From Methylophilus sp. (GTDB taxonomy: Bacteria; Pseudomonadota; Gammaproteobacteria; Burkholderiales; Methylophilaceae): a DNA stretch of 62,255 nucleotides. Where the stretch lies: positions 1 to 62,255 of the forward strand of contig NZ_SSGF01000004.1 in the NCBI RefSeq assembly GCF_008015755.1. The letters are read 5' to 3'. Of this stretch, positions 53,733 through 62,255 are shown one piece after another. The notes beneath the pieces are model-generated. The model worked only from the letters and a program-made list of their open reading frames with translations. It searched no databases and had not been told where the DNA came from. The position numbers were made by a program, and so were the translations under genes. The stretch's first letter is position 1, and each line of letters begins with the position of its first letter.

Positions 53733-55859
53733 ATGAATAAAGTGGCAGATGGCATTGAAACCTTTCATGGTGGTTGTCCTCATGATTGTCCCGATACTTG
53801 TTCGATGCAGTTCCATGTTAAAGATGGTGAGTTGTTGTCGGTGTCTGGCAACCCTGATCATCCAATGACGCGTGGCGGCTTGTGCGTTAAATTAAAAGAT
53901 TACGAAAAGCGGCATTATCACCCTAATCGTTTACTGTATCCCATGAAGCGGGCCGGGCCGAAAGGCAGCAATCAGTTTGAGCGCATCAGCTGGGATGAAG
54001 CCCTGGATACCATTGTCGATCGCTGGCAAACACTGATCAACGATGTCGGTCCGCGCGCCATACTGCCAGTCAGTTATTTGGGTAATCAGGGGCTGGTGCA
54101 CGGTCTCAATGGCGGGGATGCATTTTTTAACAGAATGGGCGCCACGGTCTGTGAGCGGACGTTTTGTGGTGAAGGCTCCTGTACCGCCTGGCTACTCACC
54201 GTCGGGCCGACTGCTGGCGTGGATCCCGAAAGTTTTATTCATGCCAATTTCATTGTCATCTGGGCCTGTAATTCGGTCTCCACCAATCTGCATCACTGGC
54301 ATATTATTAAAGAAGCGCAAAAACGCGGCGCAAAAGTGGTGGTGGTCGATTCGTTCGCTTCTAAAACAGCAAAAGAAGCCGATTGGCATCTTGCCCCCAA
54401 GCCTGGCACCGATGGCGCACTGGCGATGGCCATGATGCACGTCATCATCGAAGAAGACTTGGTTGATCATGATTATGTCGAGCAACATACAATAGGATTT
54501 AAAGAGCTGGCTGAGAGAGCCAAGGCCTGTACGCCGGAATGGGCGGCAGACATCACCGGCATCCCCGCTGAGCAGATTCGCTTGTTTGCCCGTGAATATG
54601 CCACCACACCGCCAGCGGCCATCCGTATCGGTGTGGCGCTGGAACGCAGCTATGGCGGTAGCCAGGCCATCCGTGCCGTGACTTCCTTGCCTGCCCTCAT
54701 CGGTGCCTGGCGCCATGTGGGTGGTGGTGCGCTGCAATTCCCGGTCTGGGAGCATCCTTACAGGTTTGATGTCATTTGCAGGCCAGACCTGATTCCTGAG
54801 GGCACTCCAGTCGTTAACATTCTGCAATTGGGCAGAGCGTTGCTAGGTGAAACGCCATTAGAAGTACCGATTCAATCGATCATGGTGTGGAACACCAATC
54901 CGGTGACTCAATCGCCCGAAACTGACAAAGTGATCGAGGGGCTCAAGCGCGAAGACCTGTTCACCATTGTGGCAGACCACTTCATCTCCGATACCGCGTC
55001 TTATGCAGATATTATCTTGCCCGCAGCCATGGGCGCAGAGCAAGAAGACATGATTTTATCCTGGGGACATTTATACCTCACCTACAACACCAAATGCATA
55101 GAGCCGCCCGGCGAGGCCTTAGCCAATAATGAGATATTCCGCCGCTTAGCCAAGCGCCTGGGCTTTGAGGAAGACAATTTCAAATGGAGCGACAGCGAGT
55201 GCCTAGAAAACTATGTCGACTGGAACTCGCCTGCCTGTCAGGGCATAGACCTCAACTATATGCGTGAGCACGGCTTTGCCAGGCTGAATGTTGGCACCAA
55301 AGACGACCGTGCACCGCATCGCGACGGCAATTTCCCCACCCCCACGGGGAAATGCATGTTCATGGTAGCAGGGGCCAAAAACTTCGTCGCTGGCCCCTTT
55401 AGACAGATGTATGCAGGTTTCCAACCCGGTGAGGATTTGGACCCACTGCCAGCTTATCTACCTAGTCGTGAAACTGCAGATGCTAACGCAGCGCTGGCGG
55501 CCAGATTTCCTTTAAACATCATCTCCCCGAAAAGTCATGGCTTCATCAATTCGTCATACGCGAATATGGAATCCAAACTCCGTGTGCAAGGCGAGCAATA
55601 CCTGATGATCAACCCGGCAGATGCCTTAGCGCGCAACGTACAAGAGGGCATGATGGTCAAGACATACAATGAAAGAGGGGCTTTTGAAGCCGTGGCCCGT
55701 GTGACCACAGACGTCAACCCCGGCATCGTGGTCGCCACCTTGGGCTACTGGCGGCAACTCAACAAGGGTACTGTTAACTGTATCAGCTCCGCCGAATATG
55801 GCGACATGGGCCACTCCAATACCTTTAGCGATAATCTAGTGGAGGTTGAGCTGGTTTAA
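53733..55859 (+). CDS. Molybdopterin-dependent oxidoreductase (DMSO reductase superfamily)
   Basis: ATG 53733 has GGAG six bases upstream. The 708-residue product has an N-terminal [4Fe-4S] site, Cys15, Cys19, Cys23 and Cys51 (CPHDCPDTC and GGLCVK). Molybdopterin-binding segments (GGDAFFNRMG, WACNSVSTNLHHW, MVWNTNPV, DTASYADIILPAA) and a C-terminal dinucleotide-binding domain (SSYANMES, NCISSAEYGDMGHSNTFSDN) follow. There is no twin-arginine signal, so it should be cytoplasmic. The substrate is unknown; formate or N/S-oxide chemistry is possible. It has no adjacent electron-transfer subunit. Confidence 0.9.
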   Translation: MNKVADGIETFHGGCPHDCPDTCSMQFHVKDGELLSVSGNPDHPMTRGGLCVKLKDYEKRHYHPNRLLYPMKRAGPKGSNQFERISWDEALDTIVDRWQTLINDVGPRAILPVSYLGNQGLVHGLNGGDAFFNRMGATVCERTFCGEGSCTAWLLTVGPTAGVDPESFIHANFIVIWACNSVSTNLHHWHIIKEAQKRGAKVVVVDSFASKTAKEADWHLAPKPGTDGALAMAMMHVIIEEDLVDHDYVEQHTIGFKELAERAKACTPEWAADITGIPAEQIRLFAREYATTPPAAIRIGVALERSYGGSQAIRAVTSLPALIGAWRHVGGGALQFPVWEHPYRFDVICRPDLIPEGTPVVNILQLGRALLGETPLEVPIQSIMVWNTNPVTQSPETDKVIEGLKREDLFTIVADHFISDTASYADIILPAAMGAEQEDMILSWGHLYLTYNTKCIEPPGEALANNEIFRRLAKRLGFEEDNFKWSDSECLENYVDWNSPACQGIDLNYMREHGFARLNVGTKDDRAPHRDGNFPTPTGKCMFMVAGAKNFVAGPFRQMYAGFQPGEDLDPLPAYLPSRETADANAALAARFPLNIISPKSHGFINSSYANMESKLRVQGEQYLMINPADALARNVQEGMMVKTYNERGAFEAVARVTTDVNPGIVVATLGYWRQLNKGTVNCISSAEYGDMGHSNTFSDNLVEVELV

Positions 55860-56430
55860 GTGATTGATAATGGCAACAGCAGGGTGGGGGTATGTCAGCT
55901 CCCCCCACTTTGAAATATGACTCACTTTGAACAGTGGCGCAATTAGTCTGCTGAGCAGGGCTTGCAAAGTGAGTGTCGATTCACAAACACTCATGGTGAA
56001 TTGTTCAACTAAACCAATCATACGATTAAAAGTGGTCACAAAAAAAGCCAAGTTAGTAATCACTATCTTGGCTTTGCTTTTCTGACTGGTGCGCCCAAGA
56101 TGATGAATCTGGGCACTGGTCGATTAAAGTATATTTAAACTAAAACCAAGTAAAGGAAGTGAGTCTAGTGGTCAGTTTGGGGACAAGGCTGTCTGTTTAG
56201 TTTAGTTTTTTAGAGGTCAACAACGGCCAATAGCGGATCTTCAACAGTTCAATTCATGTGAGCCGTCAAGAGTCCCGCTTAATGGAATAGGCTAAGCTTG
56301 CTAAACAAAACTACCATTAAGCCCTCCTAGATTCTATGTTTGAATACTTCAACTGCCGAGGCTTTACTCCACCGCTCAAACGTTGTGGTCCAACTGTCTG
56401 TGATGTCACCCACGTAGATGGCATTTGGGG
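55860..56430. other. 571-base intergenic region with several hairpins
   Basis: No gene recognised. It holds a GC stem after the oxidoreductase gene (55884-55908), a 10-bp inverted repeat ACTCACTTTG (55920-55929) with CAAAGTGAGT (55965-55974), and a hairpin AAAGCCAAG (56044-56052) with CTTGGCTTT (56067-56075) followed by T-rich DNA. The rest shows no structure I can name; it could be decayed mobile DNA. Confidence 0.5.
55883..55911 (+). terminator. Possible terminator after the molybdopterin oxidoreductase
   Basis: GTGGGGG (55884-55890) pairs with CCCCCAC (55902-55908) around an 11-base loop. Only a few T follow, so termination is uncertain. Confidence 0.5.
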
Positions 56431-57420
56431 CTAAACAGTCACCACAATCTTCCCAATATGCTGATTGGATTCCATATAGCGATGTGCTTCGACAATCTGT
56501 CCTAGAGGAAAAGTTTTGGCCACCAGTGGCTTTAGTTTGCCTTCAGTCAACCCTTGCAAAATGAAGTCTTTGGCGCGTGCCATACGTTCAGGATGAGTGC
56601 TAATTTCGAACAGGGTATACCCGCGTATGGTTAATTGCTTAGCGAGCACGGGGAAAAGCGGTAATGGCGTTGGATCTTTACTTAGCGCGCCATATTGAAA
56701 AATAATGCCACTTTGCGCGGTGGCTTCTGCCAGCTTGGCGATGGTAGGCCCACCCACTGGATCGAATACCACCCTTGCTCCCTTGCCTGCGGTAATTCGA
56801 CTGACTTCTGCCACTAAATCCTGCTCCTCAATGGCAATCACGTGCTTGGCACCGGCATCCAGTAACGACTGACGCTTGGCTCCGAAACGTGTAAGTGCAA
56901 TCGGAACGGCACCCAGCAGATTTGCAATCTCGATAGCTGCTACACCCACGCTGCTTGATGCAGCGGGAATCAGCACAAACTCACCGACTTTGGTATTGGC
57001 AAACTCAACCAATGCGCCGTAGGCAGTCATATATTGCATCCAGATGGCGGAAGCTTCCGACCAGGAAAGTGATGGTGGATGCTTTACCACGGCAAATGCA
57101 GGCACATTCGCCAACTCACCATACACACCATACTGATTCTGCGAGAACGCTGGGATTGTGCTGACCGCATCACCTATCTTGAACTCAGTCACGTCCTCGC
57201 CCACCGCGTTGACTATGCCTGCCACTTCATAGCCCAGCCTCGCTGGCAGTTGCGGTGCTTCCAGATACTGACCATTGCGGAACATGACTTCTGCGCGATT
57301 AAGGCCAATGGCATGCACTTTGATTTGCACTTCACCCTTGCCTGGAGCGGCGACTAACTCATCTGCTATCTGTAATACTTCTGGCCCACCGGTTTGGTGG
57401 AATCTGACGACACGTGACAT
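56431..57420 (-). CDS. MDR-family NADPH:quinone reductase-like protein
   Basis: This 329-residue medium-chain reductase lacks the zinc-binding cysteines. It has GLNRAEVMFRNGQY, PARLGYEVAG and the dinucleotide segment PAASSSVGVAAIEIANLLGA. The family reduces quinones or activated alkenes with NADPH. It is the last gene of the minus-strand detoxification cluster headed by the NemR-like repressor, 35 bases after the next reductase. Confidence 0.88.
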   Translation of the reverse strand: MSRVVRFHQTGGPEVLQIADELVAAPGKGEVQIKVHAIGLNRAEVMFRNGQYLEAPQLPARLGYEVAGIVNAVGEDVTEFKIGDAVSTIPAFSQNQYGVYGELANVPAFAVVKHPPSLSWSEASAIWMQYMTAYGALVEFANTKVGEFVLIPAASSSVGVAAIEIANLLGAVPIALTRFGAKRQSLLDAGAKHVIAIEEQDLVAEVSRITAGKGARVVFDPVGGPTIAKLAEATAQSGIIFQYGALSKDPTPLPLFPVLAKQLTIRGYTLFEISTHPERMARAKDFILQGLTEGKLKPLVAKTFPLGQIVEAHRYMESNQHIGKIVVTV

Positions 57421-57455
57421 TTTTATATCCCGAAAATGTAAAAATAGTGTGGAAA

Positions 57456-58478
57456 TTAAGCCCAGCCGCTCAACACTATCTTGCCTATGGTGCCTCCTGC
57501 TTCGAGCTGAGCGTGTGCCTTACGCAGATTGGTAGCATTGATGGGTGATATAGTTTCATTGAGCGTGGTCTTTAGCACGCCCTCATCCACCAGCTTGGCA
57601 ATGCGATCCAGAATATGATGCTGTTCCTCCATGTCGGTGGTCTGAAACATAGAGCGTGTAAACATCAGCTCCCATGTGAACGTTGCACTTTTATTCTTGA
57701 GCAGGTTGAGGTCCACCGCCTGTGCGGTTTCCACAATCGAGCAAATTTTGCCTTGCGGCTTGATAAGTTCGGCCATGACAGAAAAATAACCATCGGTATC
57801 GTTGCAGCAGAAAATATAGTCTGGTTGCGGAATGCCTATTTCGCGCATTTGCGGTACTAAGTCGTGCTTATGATTGATAACGTGCTGTGCACCTAATTGC
57901 TTCACCCATTGCAAGGTCTCAGGCCGCGACGCAGTGGCTATTACAGTAAGCCCAGCCAGTTGTTTCGCAAGCTGAATTGCTATTGAGCCGACACCGCCTG
58001 CCCCGCCGATAATAAGGATACTTTTACCTAGATTCATCGTCCTATCCAGTGAAATGGATAAGCGTTCAAACAACGCTTCAAAGGCTGTAATGGAAGTCAA
58101 AGGCAGAGCAGCCGCTTGTTCATAACTTAAACTTTCCGGCTTATGCCCCACAATGCGCTCATCAATAAGCTGATATTCGGCATTACAGCCCGAACGCGTG
58201 ATGTCGCCAGCGTAAAACACTTTGTCGCCGGGTTTGAACAGCGTGCAATAAGGCCCGGTTTCAACTACTTCGCCAGCCGCATCCCAGCCTAGTACCTTGG
58301 GTGTGGTCTCTGTCTTATCCTTGGGTTTGCGCACTTTGGTATCTACCGGATTGACGGCGATGGCATGTACACGCACTAGCAAGTCGCGACCGGTGGCGAC
58401 GAGACTGGGCAATTCTACATCCATCAGCGATTCAGGATCGCTGATAGGTAAATATCTGGTTAATGCTACGGCTTTCAT
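57456..58478 (-). CDS. Zinc-type alcohol dehydrogenase-like quinone reductase (ZADH family)
   Basis: ATG 58478 has AGGAG five bases upstream; a longer frame to 58538 lacks a site. The 340-residue product has VNPVDTKVRKPKD, VLGWDAAGEVVETG and the cofactor loop IIGGAGGVGSIAIQLAKQLAG. This is the zinc-free alkenal/quinone reductase type often called ZADH1. It sits between a related reductase and a flavin-dependent enzyme and probably reduces electrophilic carbonyls with NADPH. Confidence 0.88.
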   Translation of the reverse strand: MKAVALTRYLPISDPESLMDVELPSLVATGRDLLVRVHAIAVNPVDTKVRKPKDKTETTPKVLGWDAAGEVVETGPYCTLFKPGDKVFYAGDITRSGCNAEYQLIDERIVGHKPESLSYEQAAALPLTSITAFEALFERLSISLDRTMNLGKSILIIGGAGGVGSIAIQLAKQLAGLTVIATASRPETLQWVKQLGAQHVINHKHDLVPQMREIGIPQPDYIFCCNDTDGYFSVMAELIKPQGKICSIVETAQAVDLNLLKNKSATFTWELMFTRSMFQTTDMEEQHHILDRIAKLVDEGVLKTTLNETISPINATNLRKAHAQLEAGGTIGKIVLSGWA

Positions 58479-58562
58479 GGTGGCTCCTATTTTTGTAGAG
58501 CAGGCGCCCGCAATTGACAACTGATCAAATAAATCCATGCGGGGAGGGCGTGCGCTATAACT

Positions 58563-59525
58563 TCATATAAATTCTGGCAAGATAAATTCAGCCAACTCCT
58601 GCAATACCTCTTCGGCCTGGCGTTTTCCATATTTCACATTGAATATCAGGTGATCCACGCCGATACGCTGGCTTGCACGCAAATGTACCAGCAGCGCATT
58701 TCTCCCCAGTCTATGTCCGAGATGAATCGGTGTAGGCGCTTCGTTGGGATTATCTGTAAGATCAATAAAGTAAGACTGCGTAAACGGTTTATACTGACCC
58801 GGCAATTCCGCTTCAACGGTATCGCGCCAGCGCTGGATAATCTGCGCCTGCGCTTCTATGCTACGTGGGTAACTCATCCAGCCATCCGCATTACGCGCGA
58901 TCCAGCCTAAATCCTGCTGGCTATGCCCGGTAACTAGCAAGGGCACATGCGAAGCTATCGGCTTAGGGATAACATCGGCATGCTGCAGATGACCGAAGCC
59001 GCTGCTTACTTGCGGATAGAACCCTGACCAATATATTTTGAGCAACTCGACCTCTTCGCGAAACATGGCACCGCGCAACTCAAAATCGACATTGAAGGCT
59101 GGAAACTCCACCATCCTATCGCCTGTAGCAATGCCCATTAGCAAGCGGCCATTTGACAACTGGTCTATGCTGGCGGCGGCCTTAGCGATATGAATTGGGT
59201 GGCGTAACGGCAAGATGATGGATGCTGTCAGTAGCGCAATTTCTGTGGTCTGCGCAGCCATATAACCGAGATAAACCCAGGGGTCGAATACCTGACCGAC
59301 ATCGCCAAAATTCGGATCGCGCAAAGGCACATCGCGAAAGCCTAGGCTGGTAAAACCTGCTTTTTCGGCAAACTTTGCCAGCGATACCTGCTTATGCATG
59401 GTCGGTTGGTCGCGCTCGAAGGCTTCGATTGGGAACATGATGCCCAGTGTGAGTTTGTCGCGCTGGAACACACGCTGCCATCCACGGTTGGCTGTCGGCG
59501 TCTTATTTGGATTAGGGGTATACAT
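58563..59525 (-). CDS. LLM-class flavin-dependent oxidoreductase
   Basis: This 320-residue luciferase-like monooxygenase family protein has LAKFAEKAGFTSLGFRDVPL, TASIILPLRHPIHIAKAAASIDQLSNGRLLMGIATGDRM and LVTGHSQQDLGWIARNADGW, the expected TIM-barrel pattern. It uses reduced flavin from a separate reductase; the substrate is unknown. It lies in the same-strand cluster with 84 and 108 bases to its neighbours. Confidence 0.88.
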   Translation of the reverse strand: MYTPNPNKTPTANRGWQRVFQRDKLTLGIMFPIEAFERDQPTMHKQVSLAKFAEKAGFTSLGFRDVPLRDPNFGDVGQVFDPWVYLGYMAAQTTEIALLTASIILPLRHPIHIAKAAASIDQLSNGRLLMGIATGDRMVEFPAFNVDFELRGAMFREEVELLKIYWSGFYPQVSSGFGHLQHADVIPKPIASHVPLLVTGHSQQDLGWIARNADGWMSYPRSIEAQAQIIQRWRDTVEAELPGQYKPFTQSYFIDLTDNPNEAPTPIHLGHRLGRNALLVHLRASQRIGVDHLIFNVKYGKRQAEEVLQELAEFILPEFI

Positions 59526-59633
59526 TATGCTCTATAAGAAAAAACACTGGCACACCACGAAAGCAGGAAATCGATGTGCCAGTATTGACTCAACCTAGCC
59601 TAGGGAGGGGCTATTTACTTAGCCAAAAAGGAT

Positions 59634-59939
59634 TTAAGCCTGGCCTTTGACTGCAAGTAAATCTACGGTTTCAATCACTGGCATCTCGGCCAGTAAGTCT
59701 GCTGCATTCGCCATCAGCGCCTCAGCAATCTTACCGCTAAGGTGCGCCTGTCGGCCATGCTCGTCGCTGAAGGTGTCGAAAATGCCAAAGGTGGCAGGGC
59801 CGAACTTGAGTGCGTACCAAGTAGCGGTTTCTGGCTCGTTCTCTACCAACGGCAATGCTGATTTAAGAAATGCTTCCAGTGCTGTTTCCTTACCTGATTT
59901 AGCATGCAGACGTACATATAGTGCTAACTTCTTGCTCAT
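59634..59939 (-). CDS. ABM-domain quinol monooxygenase-like protein
   Basis: ATG 59939 has AGGAG five bases upstream, giving 101 residues. The sequence LALYVRLHAKSGKETALEAFLKSALPLVENEPETATWYALKF and FGIFDTFSDEHGRQAHLSGKIAEAL is the dimeric ABM fold of the YgiN type. Such proteins act on quinols or related compounds. Its place in a cluster of quinone and aldehyde reductases fits that activity. Confidence 0.87.
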   Translation of the reverse strand: MSKKLALYVRLHAKSGKETALEAFLKSALPLVENEPETATWYALKFGPATFGIFDTFSDEHGRQAHLSGKIAEALMANAADLLAEMPVIETVDLLAVKGQA

Positions 59940-60029
59940 GATTGCTCCTATTATAAAATTAAACACAAAGGTGGTGGGTATCTACTATCTTGCTTTACCC
60001 ACCTTACTAAAAATCTATGCAAACATTGA

Positions 60030-61199
60030 TTAAATACTCGCTTCAAGCACTTCTCTACTCTTATCAAGTGTCACATCCTGATGCTCACCGAGTTTGACCA
60101 TGCCATGACTTTCAAGCTGCGCTAACAGAGCAGGAATAGCATCCGCGCTGATGTTGTAGGCAGATAAGCGCGTAGGTACGCCGAGGCTCTCGAAAAAATC
60201 ACGGGTATTCTGGATAGCTACTTCGATACGAGCATCCTCTGTACCATCACTGATATGCCAGACGCGCTCGGCGTATTGCAGCAACTTGGCGCGCTTGGTA
60301 TCACGTCGGAGACTAAGCATAGTCGGTAAAATGATAGCCAACGTCTGCGCATGATCCAATCCATGCAACGCGGTGATCTCGTGACCTATCATGTGTGTAG
60401 CCCAATCACTCGGAGCACCTGCTCCAATCAAGCCATTTAAAGCGAGCGTCGCGACCCACATGAAATTGGCCTGGGTATCGTAATCCTGAGGATTTTTCAT
60501 AACATTAGGGCCGATCTCAATCAGCGTTTGTAACAAGCCTTCGGCAAAGCGGTCCTGCACGCGCGCTTCCACTGGATAGGTAAGATACTGCTCCATGATG
60601 TGCGTATATGCATCCACCACGCCATTGGCTAACTGTCGCGGCGGCAGGGTGTAGCTCTTGCTCGGATCAAGCACGGAAAACTTTGGAAACACATACTCAC
60701 TTGTAAAATAGAGCTTATCGTGTAAGCCAGATGGGGTCTCGGTGCGTGAAATCACGGAACCATCATTCATCTCAGAGCCTGTTGCAGGCAAGGTAAGCAC
60801 AGTGCCATAAGGCATTGCTTGTTTCACATTGCTACCGCGCTGGAGCAAAATCTCCCACGGGTCGCCCTCAGCATATACTGCCGCTGCGACAAACTTAGTA
60901 CCATCAATCACCGAGCCGCCACCGACTGCTAGCAAATAATCCAGATTGTTGGCCTTGATTTGGGCAACTGCTTTCATGAGTGTTTCATAAGTTGGATTAG
61001 GCTCGATGCCACTAAACTCCTCGACATAGCGACCGCCTAGCGCGGCTTTAACTTCATCCAGAGTGCCATTTTTTTGGGCGCTAGTGCCACCGTATAGAAT
61101 CAATACGCGAGCTTCAATAGGCATCAGCTTGTCGATTTCGGCGACCTTACCTTTGCCAAAAGCGATACGTGTGGGATTATAAAAATCAAAATTTAACAT
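60030..61199 (-). CDS. Iron-containing alcohol dehydrogenase (YqhD-like aldehyde reductase)
   Basis: ATG 61199 has AGGAG six bases upstream. The 389-residue product begins NFDFYNPTRIAFGKGKV and has the NADPH loop GGGSVIDGTKF. Metal ligands lie in VDAYTHIMEQYL and HMIGHEITALHGLDHAQTL. This is the YqhD/butanol dehydrogenase branch, which reduces a wide range of toxic aldehydes, including methylglyoxal in E. coli. An operator-like box lies 24 bases upstream. It is the first enzyme gene after the repressor. Confidence 0.92.
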   Translation of the reverse strand: MLNFDFYNPTRIAFGKGKVAEIDKLMPIEARVLILYGGTSAQKNGTLDEVKAALGGRYVEEFSGIEPNPTYETLMKAVAQIKANNLDYLLAVGGGSVIDGTKFVAAAVYAEGDPWEILLQRGSNVKQAMPYGTVLTLPATGSEMNDGSVISRTETPSGLHDKLYFTSEYVFPKFSVLDPSKSYTLPPRQLANGVVDAYTHIMEQYLTYPVEARVQDRFAEGLLQTLIEIGPNVMKNPQDYDTQANFMWVATLALNGLIGAGAPSDWATHMIGHEITALHGLDHAQTLAIILPTMLSLRRDTKRAKLLQYAERVWHISDGTEDARIEVAIQNTRDFFESLGVPTRLSAYNISADAIPALLAQLESHGMVKLGEHQDVTLDKSREVLEASI

Positions 61200-61222
61200 C
61201 AAAAACTCCTAGAAATTATTAT

Positions 61223-61240
61223 TAGACCAGTCGGCTAGTA
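61223..61240. promoter_or_regulatory. NemR-type operator before the YqhD-like gene
   Basis: TAGACCAGTCGGCTAGTA matches the box upstream of the repressor gene at 16 of 18 positions. It lies 24 bases upstream of the dehydrogenase start codon. Confidence 0.65.
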
Positions 61241-61264
61241 TTATGCTAAATAAAAAAAACCAGT

Positions 61265-61870
61265 TCAATTGAGCGCCAGTTTTTCTTTCGTGGCATTCAT
61301 GGCGCACTCCAAAGCTGCACGCGTGTGGCATACCTTGGTCAATAGTGTTGCGCCTATCCACATATAATAGATTTCCGCTGTGACGGCTTTTGCATCGAGT
61401 TTGGCAGGGAATTCTCCAGTGCGTATACCTTCTTCCATACAGTGAGTGAGGCATGCAATTATCCTATCGGTACCATTTTTGAGTGTGAGGCGCATGGCTT
61501 CGGAAAGGTCAGTCACCTCTGCACTCAATTTAACTACTAGACATTTATCAGTCGTGTCATCGCTAGATTGGCTATCCAGCCAAAATTGAAAAAATTTTAG
61601 AAGACGGCTGGAATTACTGCTGCCATCATCTTTTAGAATACGCTCCAACATATGCAAGTAGTCATCAAAATAATCTGTGAGCAGGGCTTCACCAAACTGC
61701 TCCTTTGATTTGAAGTAGTGATAAAACGAGCCCTTGGGAACGCCTGCAGTGGATAGTATTTCATTGAGGCCGACTGCAGCAAAGCCCTTACCGAGGATGA
61801 TGCCTTTGGCCGCATGAAGAATTTGCTGACGTGTATCGCTAAACTTTGTAATTGGAAGTTTATTACTCAT
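61265..61870 (-). CDS. TetR-family repressor, NemR-like electrophile sensor
   Basis: From ATG 61870 the product has 201 residues. The helix-turn-helix GLNEILSTAGVPKGSFYHYFKSKEQFG and the core segment CLVVKLSAEVTDLSEAMR resemble E. coli NemR closely. Cys110 aligns with the NemR sensor cysteine (Cys106), which reacts with quinones, N-ethylmaleimide, methylglyoxal and hypochlorous acid to release the repressor. A TAGACC box lies 21 bases upstream of its own start, and a second one lies before the next gene. An extension to 61915 would cross that box and is unlikely. Confidence 0.85.
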   Translation of the reverse strand: MSNKLPITKFSDTRQQILHAAKGIILGKGFAAVGLNEILSTAGVPKGSFYHYFKSKEQFGEALLTDYFDDYLHMLERILKDDGSSNSSRLLKFFQFWLDSQSSDDTTDKCLVVKLSAEVTDLSEAMRLTLKNGTDRIIACLTHCMEEGIRTGEFPAKLDAKAVTAEIYYMWIGATLLTKVCHTRAALECAMNATKEKLALN

Positions 61871-61890
61871 GAGTATATTGTTGCATATAT

Positions 61891-61908
61891 TAGACCGGTC
61901 GTCTAGTA
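61891..61908. promoter_or_regulatory. NemR-type operator before the repressor gene
   Basis: TAGACCGGTCGTCTAGTA, a near-palindrome (TAGAC...GTCTA), lies 21 bases upstream of the repressor start. It matches the box at 61223-61240. Confidence 0.65.
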
Positions 61909-61927
61909 AAAACATATTAATAAATAT

Positions 61928-62161
61928 TTAATTCACTTTTGAAGATTCTAAAAAGAATTTGCTTGGCATGATGATGAATCTTAAATCTGTCTTTTGGGCT
62001 AGTCCAGTTGATCGTTTTTTCTTGGAGTCAGAGGAAGTTGAATTAGAGCTTCCGCTTGAGGAAAACACCTGGTTCAAAATGTTGTTGATGTTTGGAGCAG
62101 CAGAGGCATTGAATGCGATTGCCGACAAGATAGCCTTTGCTATGATTTTATTTTTTTTCAT
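61928..62161 (-). CDS. Small secreted serine-rich hypothetical protein
   Basis: ATG 62161 with AAGGA upstream gives 77 residues: a signal peptide (MKKNKIIAKAILSAIAFNASA), then NINNILNQVFSSSGSSNSTSSDSKKKRS and a hydrophobic tail. I recognise no family. A frame of equal length on the opposite strand lacks a comparable start. It is divergent in neither direction from the repressor gene, lying upstream on the same strand. Confidence 0.5.
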   Translation of the reverse strand: MKKNKIIAKAILSAIAFNASAAPNINNILNQVFSSSGSSNSTSSDSKKKRSTGLAQKTDLRFIIMPSKFFLESSKVN

Positions 62162-62255
62162 TACTGTTTTCCTTATTAGATTGTTTGTTTAACACTTTTG
62201 AGTGTGTAAAAGAGAAATTCAAAAAACGATTTAAAGACAGTGACCCCAACCCCAA

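Noticed and set aside
61959..62192. 77-codon plus-strand frame opposite the small secreted protein
   Set aside because: No ribosome site; the minus-strand frame has AAGGA and a clear signal peptide, so it was preferred.
62225..62255. GACAGTGACCCCAACCCC at the right edge as a mobile-element end
   Set aside because: Too short and at the window edge; no partner repeat could be found.

Overview
The window reads as a chromosome segment of a betaproteobacterial methylotroph of the Methylophilaceae type (Methylophilus, Methylovorus or a close relative). This rests on an aa3-type cytochrome oxidase operon in betaproteobacterial order, a PEP-CTERM protein, PsiF, DUF2189, DUF2244 and DUF2909 neighbours, and a PQQ-type sugar dehydrogenase; it is an inference, not a database match. 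No rRNA, tRNA or CRISPR array was recognised.

Left end (1-9.9 kb): an accessory island, visibly richer in A and T than the rest. The end of an IS3-type element interrupts the 5' part of a P4-type phage integrase, of which only a fragment remains. A tight six-gene operon follows: DNA cytosine methyltransferase, Vsr endonuclease, MORC/MutL-like GHKL ATPase, Z1-domain helicase-like ATPase, DUF4420 PD-(D/E)XK protein and AIPR protein. Its composition matches the MutL-Z1-AIPR (Mza) class of anti-phage systems and the MORC-linked restriction systems described earlier, here with a Vsr gene built in. It is therefore a variant of a known, poorly understood system rather than a new one. A strong bidirectional hairpin closes the island.

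10-20 kb: the respiratory core, holding DUF2189 (opposite strand), DUF2244, coxB, coxA, a 33-residue small protein with a TTG start, ctaG, coxC, DUF2909 (opposite strand), SURF1, an SCO-like CxxxC protein, ctaA and ctaB. Oxidase subunits, copper delivery and heme A synthesis lie together. 20-26.5 kb: a GGDEF-EAL protein, PsiF, a double-propeller sugar dehydrogenase, and an AraC regulator beside a zinc alcohol dehydrogenase.

26.5-43 kb: export and stress. An ABC exporter and a MarR regulator are divergent; the MarR gene is followed by an outer-membrane factor, FUSC (AaeB-like), DUF1656 (AaeX-like) and HlyD (AaeA-like) efflux operon. Matching direct-repeat boxes sit on both the marR and the efflux promoters, and both messages look nearly leaderless. 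Next come a ChaA antiporter, a DedA-rhodanese fusion overlapping an RND pump with its adaptor, DUF202, RelA and DUF1328. 43-53.5 kb: signalling and small accessory genes, including a sigma-54 activator, a GAF-PAS-PAS-GGDEF protein, a pyridoxamine-oxidase-like protein divergent from a LysR gene with an apparent ATC start, a 50-residue PEP-CTERM microprotein, and an orphan UmuD-like self-cleaving protein behind a long perfect inverted repeat.

53.5-62.2 kb: a molybdopterin oxidoreductase divergent from a MOSC protein, then an electrophile/aldehyde detoxification cluster (two MDR-family reductases, a luciferase-like oxidoreductase, an ABM monooxygenase and a YqhD-like iron alcohol dehydrogenase). 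This cluster is headed by a NemR-like TetR repressor with the sensor cysteine conserved and near-identical operator boxes before its own gene and before the dehydrogenase gene.
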